Source of the DNA: an uncultured Pseudomonadota bacterium
GTDB lineage: Bacteria; Pseudomonadota; Alphaproteobacteria; UBA9219
Assembly: GCA_903919315.1 (NCBI GenBank)
Contig: CAIXHP010000068.1
Coordinates: 1 to 58,709 of the forward strand
Length of the DNA stretch: 58,709 nt
Reading direction: 5' to 3'
The notes under the pieces were generated by a model. It was not told the origin of the DNA, ran no database searches, and saw only the letters and a program-made list of their open reading frames with translations. A program made the position numbers and the translations under genes. Shown here piece by piece: positions 46,265-55,884 of this stretch; position 1 is the stretch's first letter; each line of letters opens with the position of its first letter.

Positions 46265-47692
46265 ATGCCCCCCATCTGGCAAGCCGAAGAAGTCCTCCGC
46301 GCGATGCGCGGGCAGTGTTTGCATGAGCAGAGCTGGACGGCGCGCGGCGTGGCGATTGACAGCCGGGCGGTGCAGCCGGGCGACATCTTTGTCGCGCTCA
46401 AAGGCCCCGTTCACGACGCGCACGGCTTCACGGGTCAAGCCTTTGCCAACGGTGCCGCCGCCGCCATCGTGCAACGCGCCCCGTCGCAAGTGCCGCCCGA
46501 CGCGCCGTTGATCTTTGTCGAAGACACCTTTACCGCGTTGCAGGATCTAGGCCGCGTCGGCCGCCAACGCTCCGGCGCGAAGATCGTCGCCGTCACCGGA
46601 TCGGTCGGCAAGACGAGCAGCAAGGAAATGCTCCGCCTGATGCTGGGCGCGGTGGGCGATACCTACGCCAACGAAGGCAGCTTCAACAATCATTGGGGCG
46701 TGCCGCTCTCGCTCGCCCGCCTCCCCGCCGGAGCCAACTACGGCGTGTTCGAAGTCGGCATGAATCACGCGGGCGAGATGGGGCCGTTGGCGCGCGAGGT
46801 TCAACCGCACGTCGCGCTCATCACCAACGTCGAAGCCGCGCATCTGGAATACTTCGCCTCCGTCGAAGCCATCGCCGACGCTAAGGCCGAAATTTTCCTC
46901 GGCATGGATTCCGGCGGCATCGCCGTGTTGAACCGCGACAACGCCCACTACGCCCGCCTGCTCGCCGCCGCGCGTACGCAGGGACTGCGGCGCATCGTGA
47001 GCTTTGGGCGCGACAGCAAAGCCGATGCCCGCCTGCTCAGCCTCGCCGCGACCCCGAACGGCAACGAAGTCAAAGCCAATATCCTCGGACAAAACCTCAC
47101 CTTCCTCGTCGGCGTTCCCGGCGCACATATGGCGTTCAACGCCGTTGGCACACTGCTCGCCGCCGCCGCCGCCGGAGCCTCACCCGAAATCTGCGCCGCC
47201 GCGCTGGAGCGTTACCGCATCCCCGCAGGACGCGGCGGACGGCAGACGCTCCACACGCCCTCCGGCTCCTTCCTGCTGATCGACGAAAGCTACAACGCCA
47301 GCCCCGTCGCGGTACGCGCCGCGATCCACGCGCTGGGCCAAACCGAAGTCGCCTCGTCCGGACGGCGCACCGCCGTTCTCGGCGACATGCGCGAACTGGG
47401 CGCGACCGCGCCGCAGCTTCACGCCGACCTCGCCGAGTCCCTCGTCGCCGCGCGCATCGACACCGTCCACACCTGCGGCGCGATGATGGAACGTCTTTAC
47501 AACGTCCTCCCCCCCGCGCTGCGCGGCCACCACGCCCCCGACAGCGCCACCCTCGCCCCCCTCGTCGCCGCCGAAGTTCAAGCTGGCGACGTCGTGATGG
47601 TCAAAGGCTCGCACAGCATGGAACTGACAAAAGTGATCGCCGCGCTCAAAGCGCTCGAATCTACAACCCAAAACAAAGCGGCCGCCGAATGA
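46265..47692 (+). CDS. murF: UDP-MurNAc-pentapeptide synthetase MurF
   Basis: This 475-residue ligase adds D-Ala-D-Ala to UDP-MurNAc-tripeptide. SRAVQPGDIFVALKG near the start, GSVGKTSSKEMLRL (ATP loop), NNHWGVPLSLARL, EVGMNHAGEMG and IDESYNASPVAVRAAI are all diagnostic. The ATG has GGAG about 6 bases upstream, in the short spacer after fosX. A palindromic element follows before mraY. Confidence 0.95.
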   Translation: MPPIWQAEEVLRAMRGQCLHEQSWTARGVAIDSRAVQPGDIFVALKGPVHDAHGFTGQAFANGAAAAIVQRAPSQVPPDAPLIFVEDTFTALQDLGRVGRQRSGAKIVAVTGSVGKTSSKEMLRLMLGAVGDTYANEGSFNNHWGVPLSLARLPAGANYGVFEVGMNHAGEMGPLAREVQPHVALITNVEAAHLEYFASVEAIADAKAEIFLGMDSGGIAVLNRDNAHYARLLAAARTQGLRRIVSFGRDSKADARLLSLAATPNGNEVKANILGQNLTFLVGVPGAHMAFNAVGTLLAAAAAGASPEICAAALERYRIPAGRGGRQTLHTPSGSFLLIDESYNASPVAVRAAIHALGQTEVASSGRRTAVLGDMRELGATAPQLHADLAESLVAARIDTVHTCGAMMERLYNVLPPALRGHHAPDSATLAPLVAAEVQAGDVVMVKGSHSMELTKVIAALKALESTTQNKAAAE

Positions 47693-47703
47693 TCCCTCTC
47701 ACC

Positions 47704-47834
47704 AACGTCATTCCGGAAAATGGGCGAAGCCCATTTGTCCGGAACCCAGTTGCTATAACGGCACATACGTTTTGCCGATTTTTCCACTGGGTTCCGGACA
47801 AATTTTCTTTCAGAAAATTTTCTGGAATGACGTT
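47704..47834. repeat. 131-bp palindromic intergenic element (paired REP-like units)
   Basis: The ends AACGTCATTCC and GGAATGACGTT are complementary, as are GTCCGGAACCCAGT and ACTGGGTTCCGGAC nearer the centre. Each arm contains a small hairpin of its own: ATGGGC-GAA-GCCCAT in the left, AAATTTTCT-TTC-AGAAAATTT in the right, so the arms differ in the inner part. The whole fills the murF-mraY gap and resembles BIME or MITE-like mobile palindromes. Its folded RNA may affect transcription into mraY. Confidence 0.8.
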
Positions 47835-47873
47835 GACTAGCCCCCTTTTAGCCCCAACAAGGATGACCCTCCC

Positions 47874-48959
47874 TTGCTCTATCATCTGCTCTCGCCATTC
47901 GCGCACGACTTCATCCTGTTCAACCTGTTCCGGTACATCACGTTCCGAACGGGCGGAGCGCTTTTAACGTCGCTCATCATCTGTTTCGTTTTGGGACCGC
48001 GCATCATCCGTTGGTTGCGCGCGAAACAAGGCGAAGGCCAACCCATACGCACCGACGGGCCGGAAACGCACCTGAAGAAAAAAGGCACGCCGACGATGGG
48101 CGGCCTGATGATCCTGATCGCCGCCGTATCCAGCACGCTGCTGTGGGTCGACATGGCGAACGCCTATTCATGGGTCGTCCTGTTCGTTACCATCGGCTTT
48201 GGCCTGGTTGGCTTCGCGGACGACTATCAAAAGCTCACCAAGCGCAACGTGCGCGGCGTGCCGGGAAAAGTGCGTTTGGCAATCCAGTTTGTCATCGCCT
48301 TGGCGGCAACGATCACGATCATCCGCATCGGCGGAACCGAGCAAGCCACCGCGCTGGCCTTCCCCTTCTTTAAGGACATGACGTTGCAACTGGGCGCTCT
48401 GTTCGTGCTGTTCGCGGCCTTCGTCATCGTCGGCGCGAGCAACGCCGTCAATCTGACCGACGGACTGGACGGACTGGCCACCGTGCCGGTTTTGATCGTG
48501 GCGCTGTGCTTCGGTTTAATCTCGTATCTCGTCGGCAACATGATGTTCGCCAATTACCTCCAGCTTCACCACGTCCCCGGAGCGGGCGAACTGGCGGTGT
48601 TCTGCGGCGCGCTGGTGGGAGCCTGCCTCGGCTTTCTCTGGTACAACGCGCCGCCCGCGCAAGTATTCATGGGCGACACGGGATCGCTGGCGCTCGGCAG
48701 CGCCATCGGCAGCATCGCCGTCATCATCAAGCATGAAATCGTTCTGGCCATCATCGGCGGATTGTTTGTCGTCGAAACCCTGTCGGTCATCATTCAGGTG
48801 GCCTCGTTCAAGCTGACCGGCAAACGCGTGTTCCGCATGGCGCCGCTGCACCACCATTTCGAAAAGCTGGGCTGGTCCGAGCCGACCGTCGTGATCCGCT
48901 TTTGGATCATCGCCTGCGTCCTCGCCCTGATCGGTCTTTCGACGCTCAAGCTACGGTAA
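47874..48959 (+). CDS. mraY: Phospho-MurNAc-pentapeptide translocase MraY
   Basis: MraY makes lipid I. The 361-residue protein has about ten membrane helices and the conserved features: [22 protein letters not shown] (catalytic Asp pair), [22 protein letters not shown] and [15 protein letters not shown]. It starts with TTG at 47874, giving MLYHLLSPF, the usual N-terminus; AAGGATG upstream supplies the Shine-Dalgarno. The nearer ATG at 47863 is out of frame. Confidence 0.95.
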   Translation: MLYHLLSPFAHDFILFNLFRYITFRTGGALLTSLIICFVLGPRIIRWLRAKQGEGQPIRTDGPETHLKKKGTPTMGGLMILIAAVSSTLLWVDMANAYSWVVLFVTIGFGLVGFADDYQKLTKRNVRGVPGKVRLAIQFVIALAATITIIRIGGTEQATALAFPFFKDMTLQLGALFVLFAAFVIVGASNAVNLTDGLDGLATVPVLIVALCFGLISYLVGNMMFANYLQLHHVPGAGELAVFCGALVGACLGFLWYNAPPAQVFMGDTGSLALGSAIGSIAVIIKHEIVLAIIGGLFVVETLSVIIQVASFKLTGKRVFRMAPLHHHFEKLGWSEPTVVIRFWIIACVLALIGLSTLKLR

Positions 48960-48963
48960 ACCG

Positions 48964-50082
48964 ATGCCTCCTCTCGCCCGCTCCGATCAATCCGTTCTTG
49001 GCCGCTGGTGGTGGACGGTGGATCGCTGGACATTGCTGGCCATCGTCGCGCTGATCGTCTTCGGCTTTCTGCTGATTTTGGCGGCCACGCCTGCGGTGGC
49101 AGTACGGCATGGCCTCGACAACTTCTATTTCGTCGAACGGCATTTCATCATGCTGGTTCCCGCCGTGCTGATAATGTTCACGCTGTCGTTGATGTCGCCG
49201 CGCCAAGTGCGCTGGCTGGCGCTGGCGCTTATGGTTGTGTTTGTGTTGCTGCTGGTCTCCACGCTGTTCGTCGGCATCGAGATCAAAGGCGCAAGGCGCT
49301 GGCTGCATGTCCCCGGCCTTTCGATCCAGCCGTCCGAATTCGTAAAGCCCCTCTTCGCCGTCACCGCCGCGTGGTTGTTCGCGCGCCAATGCGAACGTCG
49401 CGGCTTTCCGGCGCTCAGCGTCAACGTCGCGCTGTACGGCCTGATTCTCGTCTGCCTGTTGGGACAGCCGGACATTGGCATGACCTTCCTGACCTCGGCG
49501 ATCTGGTTCGGGCAGTTTTTTCTGGCCGGATTGCCGGTGATTTTGGTCGGCGCGACGCTCCTTTTTGGCCTCGGCGGCGCCTTCGCGGCCTACTACGCTT
49601 TTCCGCACTTCCAATCGCGGCTCGACCGTTTCCTGAGCCACAGCGGCGACACCTACCAAACCGACCGGGCCTTGGAAGCCTTTACAAACGGCGGCCTGTT
49701 CGGCACCGGCCCCGGCGAAGGCACGGTAAAAATGACCATCCCCGACGCGCACTCCGACTTCGTCTTCGCCGTTGCGGGCGAAGAACTCGGCCTGATCTGG
49801 TGCCTTGTCATCATAGCCCTGTTCGCTTTCATCGTGCTGCGGGGATTCATGCGGGCGCGGCAAGAAAACAACCTGTTCGTTCTGCTGGCCGTGAGCGGAC
49901 TCCTGATCGAATTCGGCCTTCAGGCCGCGATCAATCTGGCCTCGACCCTTCACCTCATGCCCGCCAAGGGCATGACGCTGCCGTTCATCTCCTACGGCGG
50001 CTCGTCACTGTGGTCGTTGTCCCTCGGTATGGGCATGCTGCTGGCGCTGACGCGAAAACGCTATGGCCTGAGCGACGTATAA
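48964..50082 (+). CDS. ftsW: Septal peptidoglycan polymerase FtsW
   Basis: This 372-residue SEDS-family protein has about ten membrane helices. HVPGLSIQPSEFVKPLF, AVAGEELGLIWCL and MTLPFISYGGSSLWSLSL are signature segments. FtsW polymerises lipid II at the septum with FtsI. It directly follows mraY by 4 bp; in most Gram-negative dcw clusters murD lies between them, and here it does not. Confidence 0.95.
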   Translation: MPPLARSDQSVLGRWWWTVDRWTLLAIVALIVFGFLLILAATPAVAVRHGLDNFYFVERHFIMLVPAVLIMFTLSLMSPRQVRWLALALMVVFVLLLVSTLFVGIEIKGARRWLHVPGLSIQPSEFVKPLFAVTAAWLFARQCERRGFPALSVNVALYGLILVCLLGQPDIGMTFLTSAIWFGQFFLAGLPVILVGATLLFGLGGAFAAYYAFPHFQSRLDRFLSHSGDTYQTDRALEAFTNGGLFGTGPGEGTVKMTIPDAHSDFVFAVAGEELGLIWCLVIIALFAFIVLRGFMRARQENNLFVLLAVSGLLIEFGLQAAINLASTLHLMPAKGMTLPFISYGGSSLWSLSLGMGMLLALTRKRYGLSDV

Positions 50083-50197
50083 ACCGCCGCCGCGCCTCTG
50101 GAAACCGGCGCATCTTTCGGCTAGGTAAATCGGCGGCCCGGAGGTAATTTAAAGGGCAACAGCGCATTGCATCACAGCCCCGCAAGGACTTCGTCGC

Positions 50198-51319
50198 ATG
50201 ACCACGCAGCCCCCCCTCATCATCCTCGCCGCTGGCGGCACCGGCGGCCACGTGTTTCCCGCCGAAGCGCTGGCGCGCGAATTGTTGGGACGCGGCTTGC
50301 GCGTGGCGCTTGTCACCGACCAGCGCGGCGGCAGATTCGGGCACGACCTGACCGTGCCGACCTACCGCATCCGCGCCAGCAGCCTTGGCAAAGGCCTGTG
50401 GGGTAAACTCTGCAGCCTTCTGGAAATGGGGTGGGGCCTCATGCAAGCTCGCCGCCTGTTGTGGAAACTGAAACCCGCCGCCGTCGTCGGCTTTGGCGGC
50501 TATCCCTCGGTGCCGACGCTGTACGCCGCCGGGCAAACAGGCGTGCCGATCATTTTGCACGACTCCAACGCCGTTCTAGGCCGCGCCAACCGCGCCATGA
50601 TGGCCAAAGCCAAGCTTATCGCCACATCCTTCCCGCATGTGGTGGGATTAAAGCCGGGCGCAAACGTGCGCGTCGTGCTCACCGGCAATCCCGTGCGCCC
50701 CGCCTTTGCCACGCTCCGCGCCACACCCTACACGCCCGTGACCGACGAAGCGCCTGTGCGCCTGCTCGTGCTGGGCGGCAGTCAGGGCGCACGGGTGTTC
50801 AGCCATGTGGTGCCGAAAGCGTTGGCGCTCATGCCCGAACATCTGCGCCGCCGCATCATCGTCACGCAGCAAAGCCGAGCCGAAGACATCGAAGCCGCGC
50901 GCGCGGCTTACGCTGGCGCAGGGATCGAAGCCGAACTGGCAACCTTCATCCACGACGTGCCGGAACGTATGGCGCAGGCGCAATTGGCCATCTGCCGCGC
51001 CGGAGGCTCGACCGTGGCAGAACTTACAGCCATCGGCCGCCCCGCCATCCTCGTCCCTCTCCCCTACGGCCACGCGGGCGAACAGATCGCCAACGCCGAA
51101 GCCTTGGCCGAAGCGGGCGGCGCGTGGCTGATCCCCGAACAGGCCTTCACGCCCGAAGCTTTGTCCGTCCGGCTCGAAGCGCTGTTGGCCCTCCCCGGCA
51201 ACCTCGCCAAAACCGCCGCCGCCGCGCGCGCGTGGGGAAGCATCACCGCCGCCGACAATCTGGCCAATTGCGTCGAAGAAGTCATAGGCCACGCGACAAC
51301 GAAAACCATTCCCTCTTAA
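50198..51319 (+). CDS. murG: UDP-GlcNAc transferase MurG
   Basis: This 373-residue GT28 enzyme converts lipid I to lipid II. LAAGGTGGHVFPAEAL (lipid-acceptor loop), GGYPSVPTL, LHDSNAVLGRANR, LVLGGSQGARVFS and CRAGGSTVAELTAIGRP (UDP-GlcNAc site) are all present. It is separated from ftsW by 115 bp with no clear gene, and is the last dcw gene here. murC, murB, ddl, ftsQ, ftsA and ftsZ do not follow. Confidence 0.95.
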   Translation: MTTQPPLIILAAGGTGGHVFPAEALARELLGRGLRVALVTDQRGGRFGHDLTVPTYRIRASSLGKGLWGKLCSLLEMGWGLMQARRLLWKLKPAAVVGFGGYPSVPTLYAAGQTGVPIILHDSNAVLGRANRAMMAKAKLIATSFPHVVGLKPGANVRVVLTGNPVRPAFATLRATPYTPVTDEAPVRLLVLGGSQGARVFSHVVPKALALMPEHLRRRIIVTQQSRAEDIEAARAAYAGAGIEAELATFIHDVPERMAQAQLAICRAGGSTVAELTAIGRPAILVPLPYGHAGEQIANAEALAEAGGAWLIPEQAFTPEALSVRLEALLALPGNLAKTAAAARAWGSITAADNLANCVEEVIGHATTKTIPS

Positions 51320-51355
51320 ATTTCAAATGCAACCGATTAACCGACAGCCACAGCC

Positions 51356-51931
51356 ATGCTCCTCCTGATCGACAACTACGACAGCTTCACCTACAACCTC
51401 GCGCATTATCTGGGCGCGTTGGGCGCGGAGGTGGATGTTCGGCGCAACGATGCCCTGACCGCAGCGGATGCCATCGGCCTCAAGCCCAGCCACATCGTTT
51501 TATCCCCCGGCCCCTGCGGCCCGGAACAAGCGGGAATATGCCTTGAGCTGATCGCGCAAGCCGCCGCGACCCAAACGCCCTTGCTCGGCGTATGCCTCGG
51601 CCATCAAGCCATCGGCCACGCCTTCGGCGGCCAAGTCGTGCGCGCTCCCAGCCCCATGCACGGCAAAGTCTGCGCCATGCGCCACGAGGGCCAGAGCGTG
51701 TTTCAAAGCCTGCCTTCGCCGTTTCTGGCGACACGATACCACTCGCTGATCGTCGCCCGCGAAACCTTCCCCGCCGCGCTCGCCATCACCGCGACGACAG
51801 AGGACGGACTCGTCATGGGTCTGCAACACCGCGAGCTCCCCATCCATGGCGTCCAGTTCCACCCCGAAAGCATCGCCACCGAACACGGCCACGCCATCCT
51901 GAAAAACTTTCTGGCCGTCACGCGGGGCTGA
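51356..51931 (+). CDS. trpG: Anthranilate synthase glutamine amidotransferase subunit
   Basis: This 191-residue class I amidotransferase supplies ammonia to Trp[20 protein letters not shown] at the start, nucleophile Cys in [10 protein letters not shown], and the His-Glu pair in [13 protein letters not shown] are all intact. A role as PabA in folate synthesis is also possible, since the two cannot be told apart by sequence; the adjoining trpD and trpC argue for TrpG. trpE is not in the window. trpD starts 3 bp after the stop. Confidence 0.92.
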   Translation: MLLLIDNYDSFTYNLAHYLGALGAEVDVRRNDALTAADAIGLKPSHIVLSPGPCGPEQAGICLELIAQAAATQTPLLGVCLGHQAIGHAFGGQVVRAPSPMHGKVCAMRHEGQSVFQSLPSPFLATRYHSLIVARETFPAALAITATTEDGLVMGLQHRELPIHGVQFHPESIATEHGHAILKNFLAVTRG

Positions 51932-51934
51932 AGC

Positions 51935-52954
51935 ATGCCGCTCCACGACATCCTAAAAAAACTGGCGGCGCGGCAAAACCTGACCGCCGACGAAACGCAG
52001 TCAGCCCTCGACCGCATTTTCACAGGCGACATCCCGCGCGAAGACATCGCCGCGTTCCTGCTCGGCCTTCACGAAATAGGCGAAACCGCTGAGGAAATTT
52101 TGGGCGCGGCCCGTTCCATGCGAGGCGGCATGCTGGCGCTGAACGCGCCAAAGGGCGCGATCGACATCGTCGGCACCGGCGGCGACTATCACGGCACGCT
52201 CAACGTCTCGACCGCCGCCGCCTTTGTCGTCGCGGGGTGTGGCGTGGTTGTGGCCAAGCACGGCAACCGCGCTTCGACCAGCCTCTCCGGCTCCTCCGAC
52301 GCGCTGCGCGAACTCGGCGTGAGTCTGGAACCGGATTGGAACATTCTGGAAGCCTGTCTGCACGAAGCCGGAATCGCCTTTCTGTTCGCGCCGCGTCACC
52401 ACCCCGCCATGCGCCACGTCGCCGACGTGCGCCGCGAGCTTGGCGTGCGCACGATCTTCAACCTCCTCGGCCCATTGACCAACCCCGCCAACGTCAAACG
52501 GCATCTCATCGGAACCTATGACGGCGCATGGCTCAAGCCGATGGCCGAAGCCCTCCATGAACTGGGCAGCGAACGCGCATGGCTGGCCCACGGGCACGAT
52601 GGGTTGGACGAAATCGCCACCACGGGAGCCACCTCCGTCGTCGAACTGCGCCACGGCCAAACCACAACCTTCACACTAACGCCGGAATCCTTCGGCCTCC
52701 CCAGCGCCACACTGGAGTCCCTCAAGGGCAGCGATGCCAAAGCCAACGCCGAAGCCATCCGCCGCTTGTTAGGCGGTGAGCGCGGCCCCTATCGCGACAT
52801 CGTGCTGGCGAACGCAGCGGCGGCTTTGATCGTGAGTGATAAAGCGGAAACGCTTGAGCAAGGTGTTGCCCTTGCCGCCGCCAGCCTTGACAGCGGCGCG
52901 GCCCGCGACAAACTCGCCACCCTCGTCGCCCTGAGCAACAGGAAGCCCGCATGA
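51935..52954 (+). CDS. trpD: Anthranilate phosphoribosyltransferase
   Basis: TrpD transfers phosphoribose from PRPP to anthranilate. The 339 residues fit. IVGTGGDYHGTLNVST holds the PRPP-binding GTGGD, and VVAKHGNRASTSLSGSSDALRELG holds the substrate KHGNR loop. IFNLLGPLTNPANVKR is also diagnostic. It overlaps trpC by 4 bp. Confidence 0.95.
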   Translation: MPLHDILKKLAARQNLTADETQSALDRIFTGDIPREDIAAFLLGLHEIGETAEEILGAARSMRGGMLALNAPKGAIDIVGTGGDYHGTLNVSTAAAFVVAGCGVVVAKHGNRASTSLSGSSDALRELGVSLEPDWNILEACLHEAGIAFLFAPRHHPAMRHVADVRRELGVRTIFNLLGPLTNPANVKRHLIGTYDGAWLKPMAEALHELGSERAWLAHGHDGLDEIATTGATSVVELRHGQTTTFTLTPESFGLPSATLESLKGSDAKANAEAIRRLLGGERGPYRDIVLANAAAALIVSDKAETLEQGVALAAASLDSGAARDKLATLVALSNRKPA

Positions 52955-53739
52955 CCGACAAATTGCAGGAAATCTGCACGACCAAATGCGAGCATGTGGC
53001 GGAGCGCAAGCGCCAACAGTCCCATGCCTCGCTCGACAAAGACGCACGCGCAGCGCCTCCGCCGCGCGGCTTCGCCAAAGCTTTACGCGCCAAGACAGCG
53101 CAGGGCCAAGCGGGCCTGATCTGCGAAATCAAAAAGGCCTCACCTTCAGGCGGCCTGATCCGTCCCGAATTTGATCCGGCCCGTTTGGCGCAAGCCTATG
53201 AAGCGGGCGGCGCGACCTGTCTGTCCGTCCTCACCGACACGCCCTATTTCCAAGGCCGCGACGAAGACCTCATGACCGCGCGCGAAGCCTGCGCCCTTCC
53301 GGCGCTGCGCAAGGATTTCATCGTCGATGTGTGGCAAGTGGCGGAGTCGCGCGCGCTCGGCGCGGATTGCATCCTCATCATCATGGCCGCCGTGGACGAC
53401 GCGCTGGCCCGCGACCTGCTCGCCGCCGCGACGGATTACGGCATGGATGTCTTGATCGAATCCCACGACCGCGCCGAACTGGAACGCGCGTTGCGCCTGC
53501 CCTCCGGCCTGATCGGCATCAACAACCGCGATTTGAAAACGCTGAAAACCGACATCGGCACGACGGAACGGCTGGCCGGTTTCGTCCCCAAAGACCGTCT
53601 CCTCGTCAGCGAAAGCGGCCTCGCGGCCAAAACCGACCTCGACCGCCTGCGCACATCCGGCGCCTCCGGCTTCCTGATCGGGGAATCGTTGCTGCGTCAA
53701 CCGGACGTAAAGGCCGCCACAAGGGCGCTCAGCTCTTAG
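52951..53739 (+). CDS. trpC: Indole-3-glycerol phosphate synthase
   Basis: This 262-residue TIM barrel closes the indole ring. LICEIKKASPSGGLIRPEFDP (about 54-74) holds the phosphate and catalytic Lys; LRKDFIVDVWQVAESRALGAD and GINNRDLKTLKTD follow, then LVSESGL. The N-terminal helix region (LQEICTTKCEHVAERKRQ) is usual. Its 3' end overlaps the convergent pntB by 11 bp. Confidence 0.95.
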   Translation: MTDKLQEICTTKCEHVAERKRQQSHASLDKDARAAPPPRGFAKALRAKTAQGQAGLICEIKKASPSGGLIRPEFDPARLAQAYEAGGATCLSVLTDTPYFQGRDEDLMTAREACALPALRKDFIVDVWQVAESRALGADCILIIMAAVDDALARDLLAAATDYGMDVLIESHDRAELERALRLPSGLIGINNRDLKTLKTDIGTTERLAGFVPKDRLLVSESGLAAKTDLDRLRTSGASGFLIGESLLRQPDVKAATRALSS

Positions 53740-55123
53740 CCGCCTTCACAATGTCTTCACACATCTGCTTGGCATCGCCGAACAGCATCATGGTGTTGGA
53801 CTGGAAAAACAGCTCGTTGTCCACGCCCGCATAGCCCGAAGCCATCGACCGCTTGACGAACAAAACGGTCTTCGCCTTTTCCACATCCAAAATCGGCATG
53901 CCGTAAATCGGCGATTTCGGATCGGTTTTCGCGGCCGGATTGGTCACGTCGTTCGCGCCGATGACAAACGCGACATCCGCCTGAGCGAAATCGCGATTGA
54001 TCTCCTCCAGCTCCATCACCTCGTCATACGGCACGTTGGCTTCGGCCAACAGCACGTTCATATGCCCCGGCATGCGCCCCGCGACCGGATGGATGGCATA
54101 GCGCACCTTAACCCCGTTGGCCTTCAACTGGTCGGCCATTTCCCGCAACGTGTGCTGCGCCTGAGCGACCGCCATCCCGTAACCGGGCACGATGATGACA
54201 CTCGAAGCGTTCTTCATGATAAAGGCGGCATCTTCCGCCGAACCCATCTTGACGGACCGAGCGGCTCCGCCCGCCGCAGCCGCCGCGCTGCCGCCGTCGC
54301 TCCCGAACCCGCCAAGAATGACATTGAAGATCGAGCGATTCATCCCCTTGCACATAATATAGCTGAGGATCGCGCCCGAAGCGCCGACCAAAGCCCCCGT
54401 GATGATCAACAGCGGATTCTGGAGCGTGAAGCCCGTAGCCGCCGCCGCCCAACCCGAATAGCTGTTCAGCATCGAAATCACGACCGGCATATCCGCGCCG
54501 CCAATGGGCAGGATCAGCAGAAAGCCGAGCAACATCGTCACGGCGACAATGCCCGCAAAGGCAGGAACCGAAGGCTCCAACGCGAAAACCACGAAAAGCG
54601 CCGCCGCGCCCAGCGCGAGCAACAAATTGAGGGCATGCTGAAACCGGAACACTAGCGGCTTGCCGGTCACCAGCCCCTGCAGCTTGGCGAACGCGACCAG
54701 CGAACCCGTAAACGTCACCGCGCCGATGGCCGCGCCCAGCGACATCTCGACCAAACTGGAGGCATGCACCGCGCCCCCGGCGATAAGGCCGAAAGCTTCC
54801 GGATTAACGAACGCCGCCGAGGCCACCAGCACCGCCGCCAAACCGACGAGCGAATGGAACGCCGCGACCAGCTGGGGCAAAGCCGTCATCTTGATCTTGA
54901 GCGCCACCACCGCGCCGATGCCGCCGCCCACCGCAATCGCCACCGCGATCAGCCAAAGCGACGAAGCTTCGGCCAGCGTGAGCGTCGTGCCGATGGCAAC
55001 CACCATCCCGATCACGCCATACAAATTGCCGCGCCGCGCCGATTCCGGTGAAGCAAGCCCCCTCAGCGCCATGATGAAACAGACGCCGGAAAAGAGATAC
55101 GCAAGGGCGATAACGCTGCTCAT
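53729..55123 (-). CDS. pntB: NAD(P) transhydrogenase subunit beta
   Basis: This 464-residue subunit forms domain II-beta with about eight or nine membrane helices and the NADP(H)-binding domain III (about 290-464). GYGMAVAQAQHTLREMAD and YAIHPVAGRMPGHMNVLLAEA, FVIGANDVTNPAA and VDNELFFQSNTMMLFGDAK are highly conserved. It couples proton entry to NADPH formation in the inner membrane. It starts 4 bp after pntAB. Confidence 0.96.
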   Translation of the reverse strand: MSSVIALAYLFSGVCFIMALRGLASPESARRGNLYGVIGMVVAIGTTLTLAEASSLWLIAVAIAVGGGIGAVVALKIKMTALPQLVAAFHSLVGLAAVLVASAAFVNPEAFGLIAGGAVHASSLVEMSLGAAIGAVTFTGSLVAFAKLQGLVTGKPLVFRFQHALNLLLALGAAALFVVFALEPSVPAFAGIVAVTMLLGFLLILPIGGADMPVVISMLNSYSGWAAAATGFTLQNPLLIITGALVGASGAILSYIMCKGMNRSIFNVILGGFGSDGGSAAAAAGGAARSVKMGSAEDAAFIMKNASSVIIVPGYGMAVAQAQHTLREMADQLKANGVKVRYAIHPVAGRMPGHMNVLLAEANVPYDEVMELEEINRDFAQADVAFVIGANDVTNPAAKTDPKSPIYGMPILDVEKAKTVLFVKRSMASGYAGVDNELFFQSNTMMLFGDAKQMCEDIVKAAKS

Positions 55124-55127
55124 CGGA

Positions 55128-55526
55128 TCATTTGCCTTTTTTTCTGTACATCAGCAACATGCGCTGCGTGACGATAAAGCCGCCAAAGATATTGATCGAG
55201 GCCGACACCACAGCGCCCAATCCATACCATTTAAACGGGCCTTCGCCCACCGGCCCCGCCGCCAGCAACGCGCCGACGATAATCACGGACGACACGGCGT
55301 TCGTCACGGCCATCAACGGCGAATGCAACGCCGGAGTCACGCGCCAAACGACGTAATAGCCGACAAAACAGGCCAGAACGAAGATGGTCAAACCCGTAAT
55401 AAAGAACGAAGTCTCGCCCCCCGAAAGGCTCGATGCCTGCGCCCCCAGCCCAACGGCCAGATCCGCCAGTTTCTGTTGCCCGTGGTTCAAACCGTCAAGA
55501 CCCGAAGCAAGCGCGTTGTTTTCCAT
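55128..55526 (-). CDS. pntAB: NAD(P) transhydrogenase subunit alpha part 2 (membrane)
   Basis: This 132-residue protein with about four helices corresponds to the membrane part of the E. coli alpha subunit, encoded separately as in Rhodospirillum rubrum. The helices contain [21 protein letters not shown] and [17 protein letters not shown], both typical. It lies between the extra small gene and pntB on the same strand. Confidence 0.93.
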   Translation of the reverse strand: MENNALASGLDGLNHGQQKLADLAVGLGAQASSLSGGETSFFITGLTIFVLACFVGYYVVWRVTPALHSPLMAVTNAVSSVIIVGALLAAGPVGEGPFKWYGLGAVVSASINIFGGFIVTQRMLLMYRKKGK

Positions 55527-55540
55527 GGTTGGCCCCGCCC

Positions 55541-55861
55541 TTATTGCGCCGCTGGCGCAGGAACGGTTGCCGTTTCAGGCGAAGCCTGATCCGGCGCGGA
55601 TACGGGCGCTGGAGCGGGCGAACTATGCGTCACCGCTGCTTGAGCCGTACGCCGCAGATAGGTCAGCTCGGCCGACAGCTGCATCTGCTGATCACGCAAG
55701 ACATCCAACCGAACGGCGGCGACAGCGCTCTTGACCTGCAAATCCATGATGTAGCCCCCGAACAGCAGGAACAACACGGCGCAACAAAGGACAGAAACGG
55801 CGAGGGTCACCATCCACTGCACGAGCAGATGACTCTCACTCTGATGCTCCGACGTGGACAT
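55541..55861 (-). CDS. Small single-helix membrane protein within the pnt operon
   Basis: The 106-residue product begins [20 protein letters not shown], has one membrane helix (about 17-42), a short charged coil ([20 protein letters not shown]) and a Pro/Ala/Thr-rich tail. A strong Shine-Dalgarno (GGAGGGGG) fixes the start at 55861. It sits between pntAA and pntAB; many alphaproteobacteria have a small gene there, often annotated as cytochrome aa3 subunit IV, but this protein lacks features I associate with that family. Possibly a transhydrogenase accessory; unproven. Confidence 0.65.
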   Translation of the reverse strand: MSTSEHQSESHLLVQWMVTLAVSVLCCAVLFLLFGGYIMDLQVKSAVAAVRLDVLRDQQMQLSAELTYLRRTAQAAVTHSSPAPAPVSAPDQASPETATVPAPAAQ

Positions 55862-55884
55862 GATCCCCCTCCAATTTAACATGT

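Noticed and set aside
47693-47873. Remnant of murD between murF and mraY, or a small gene
   Set aside because: The 181-bp gap is almost wholly the palindromic element and shows no Mur ligase motif.
50083-50197. Small gene between ftsW and murG
   Set aside because: No frame with a start, Shine-Dalgarno and plausible product was found in this 115-bp spacer.
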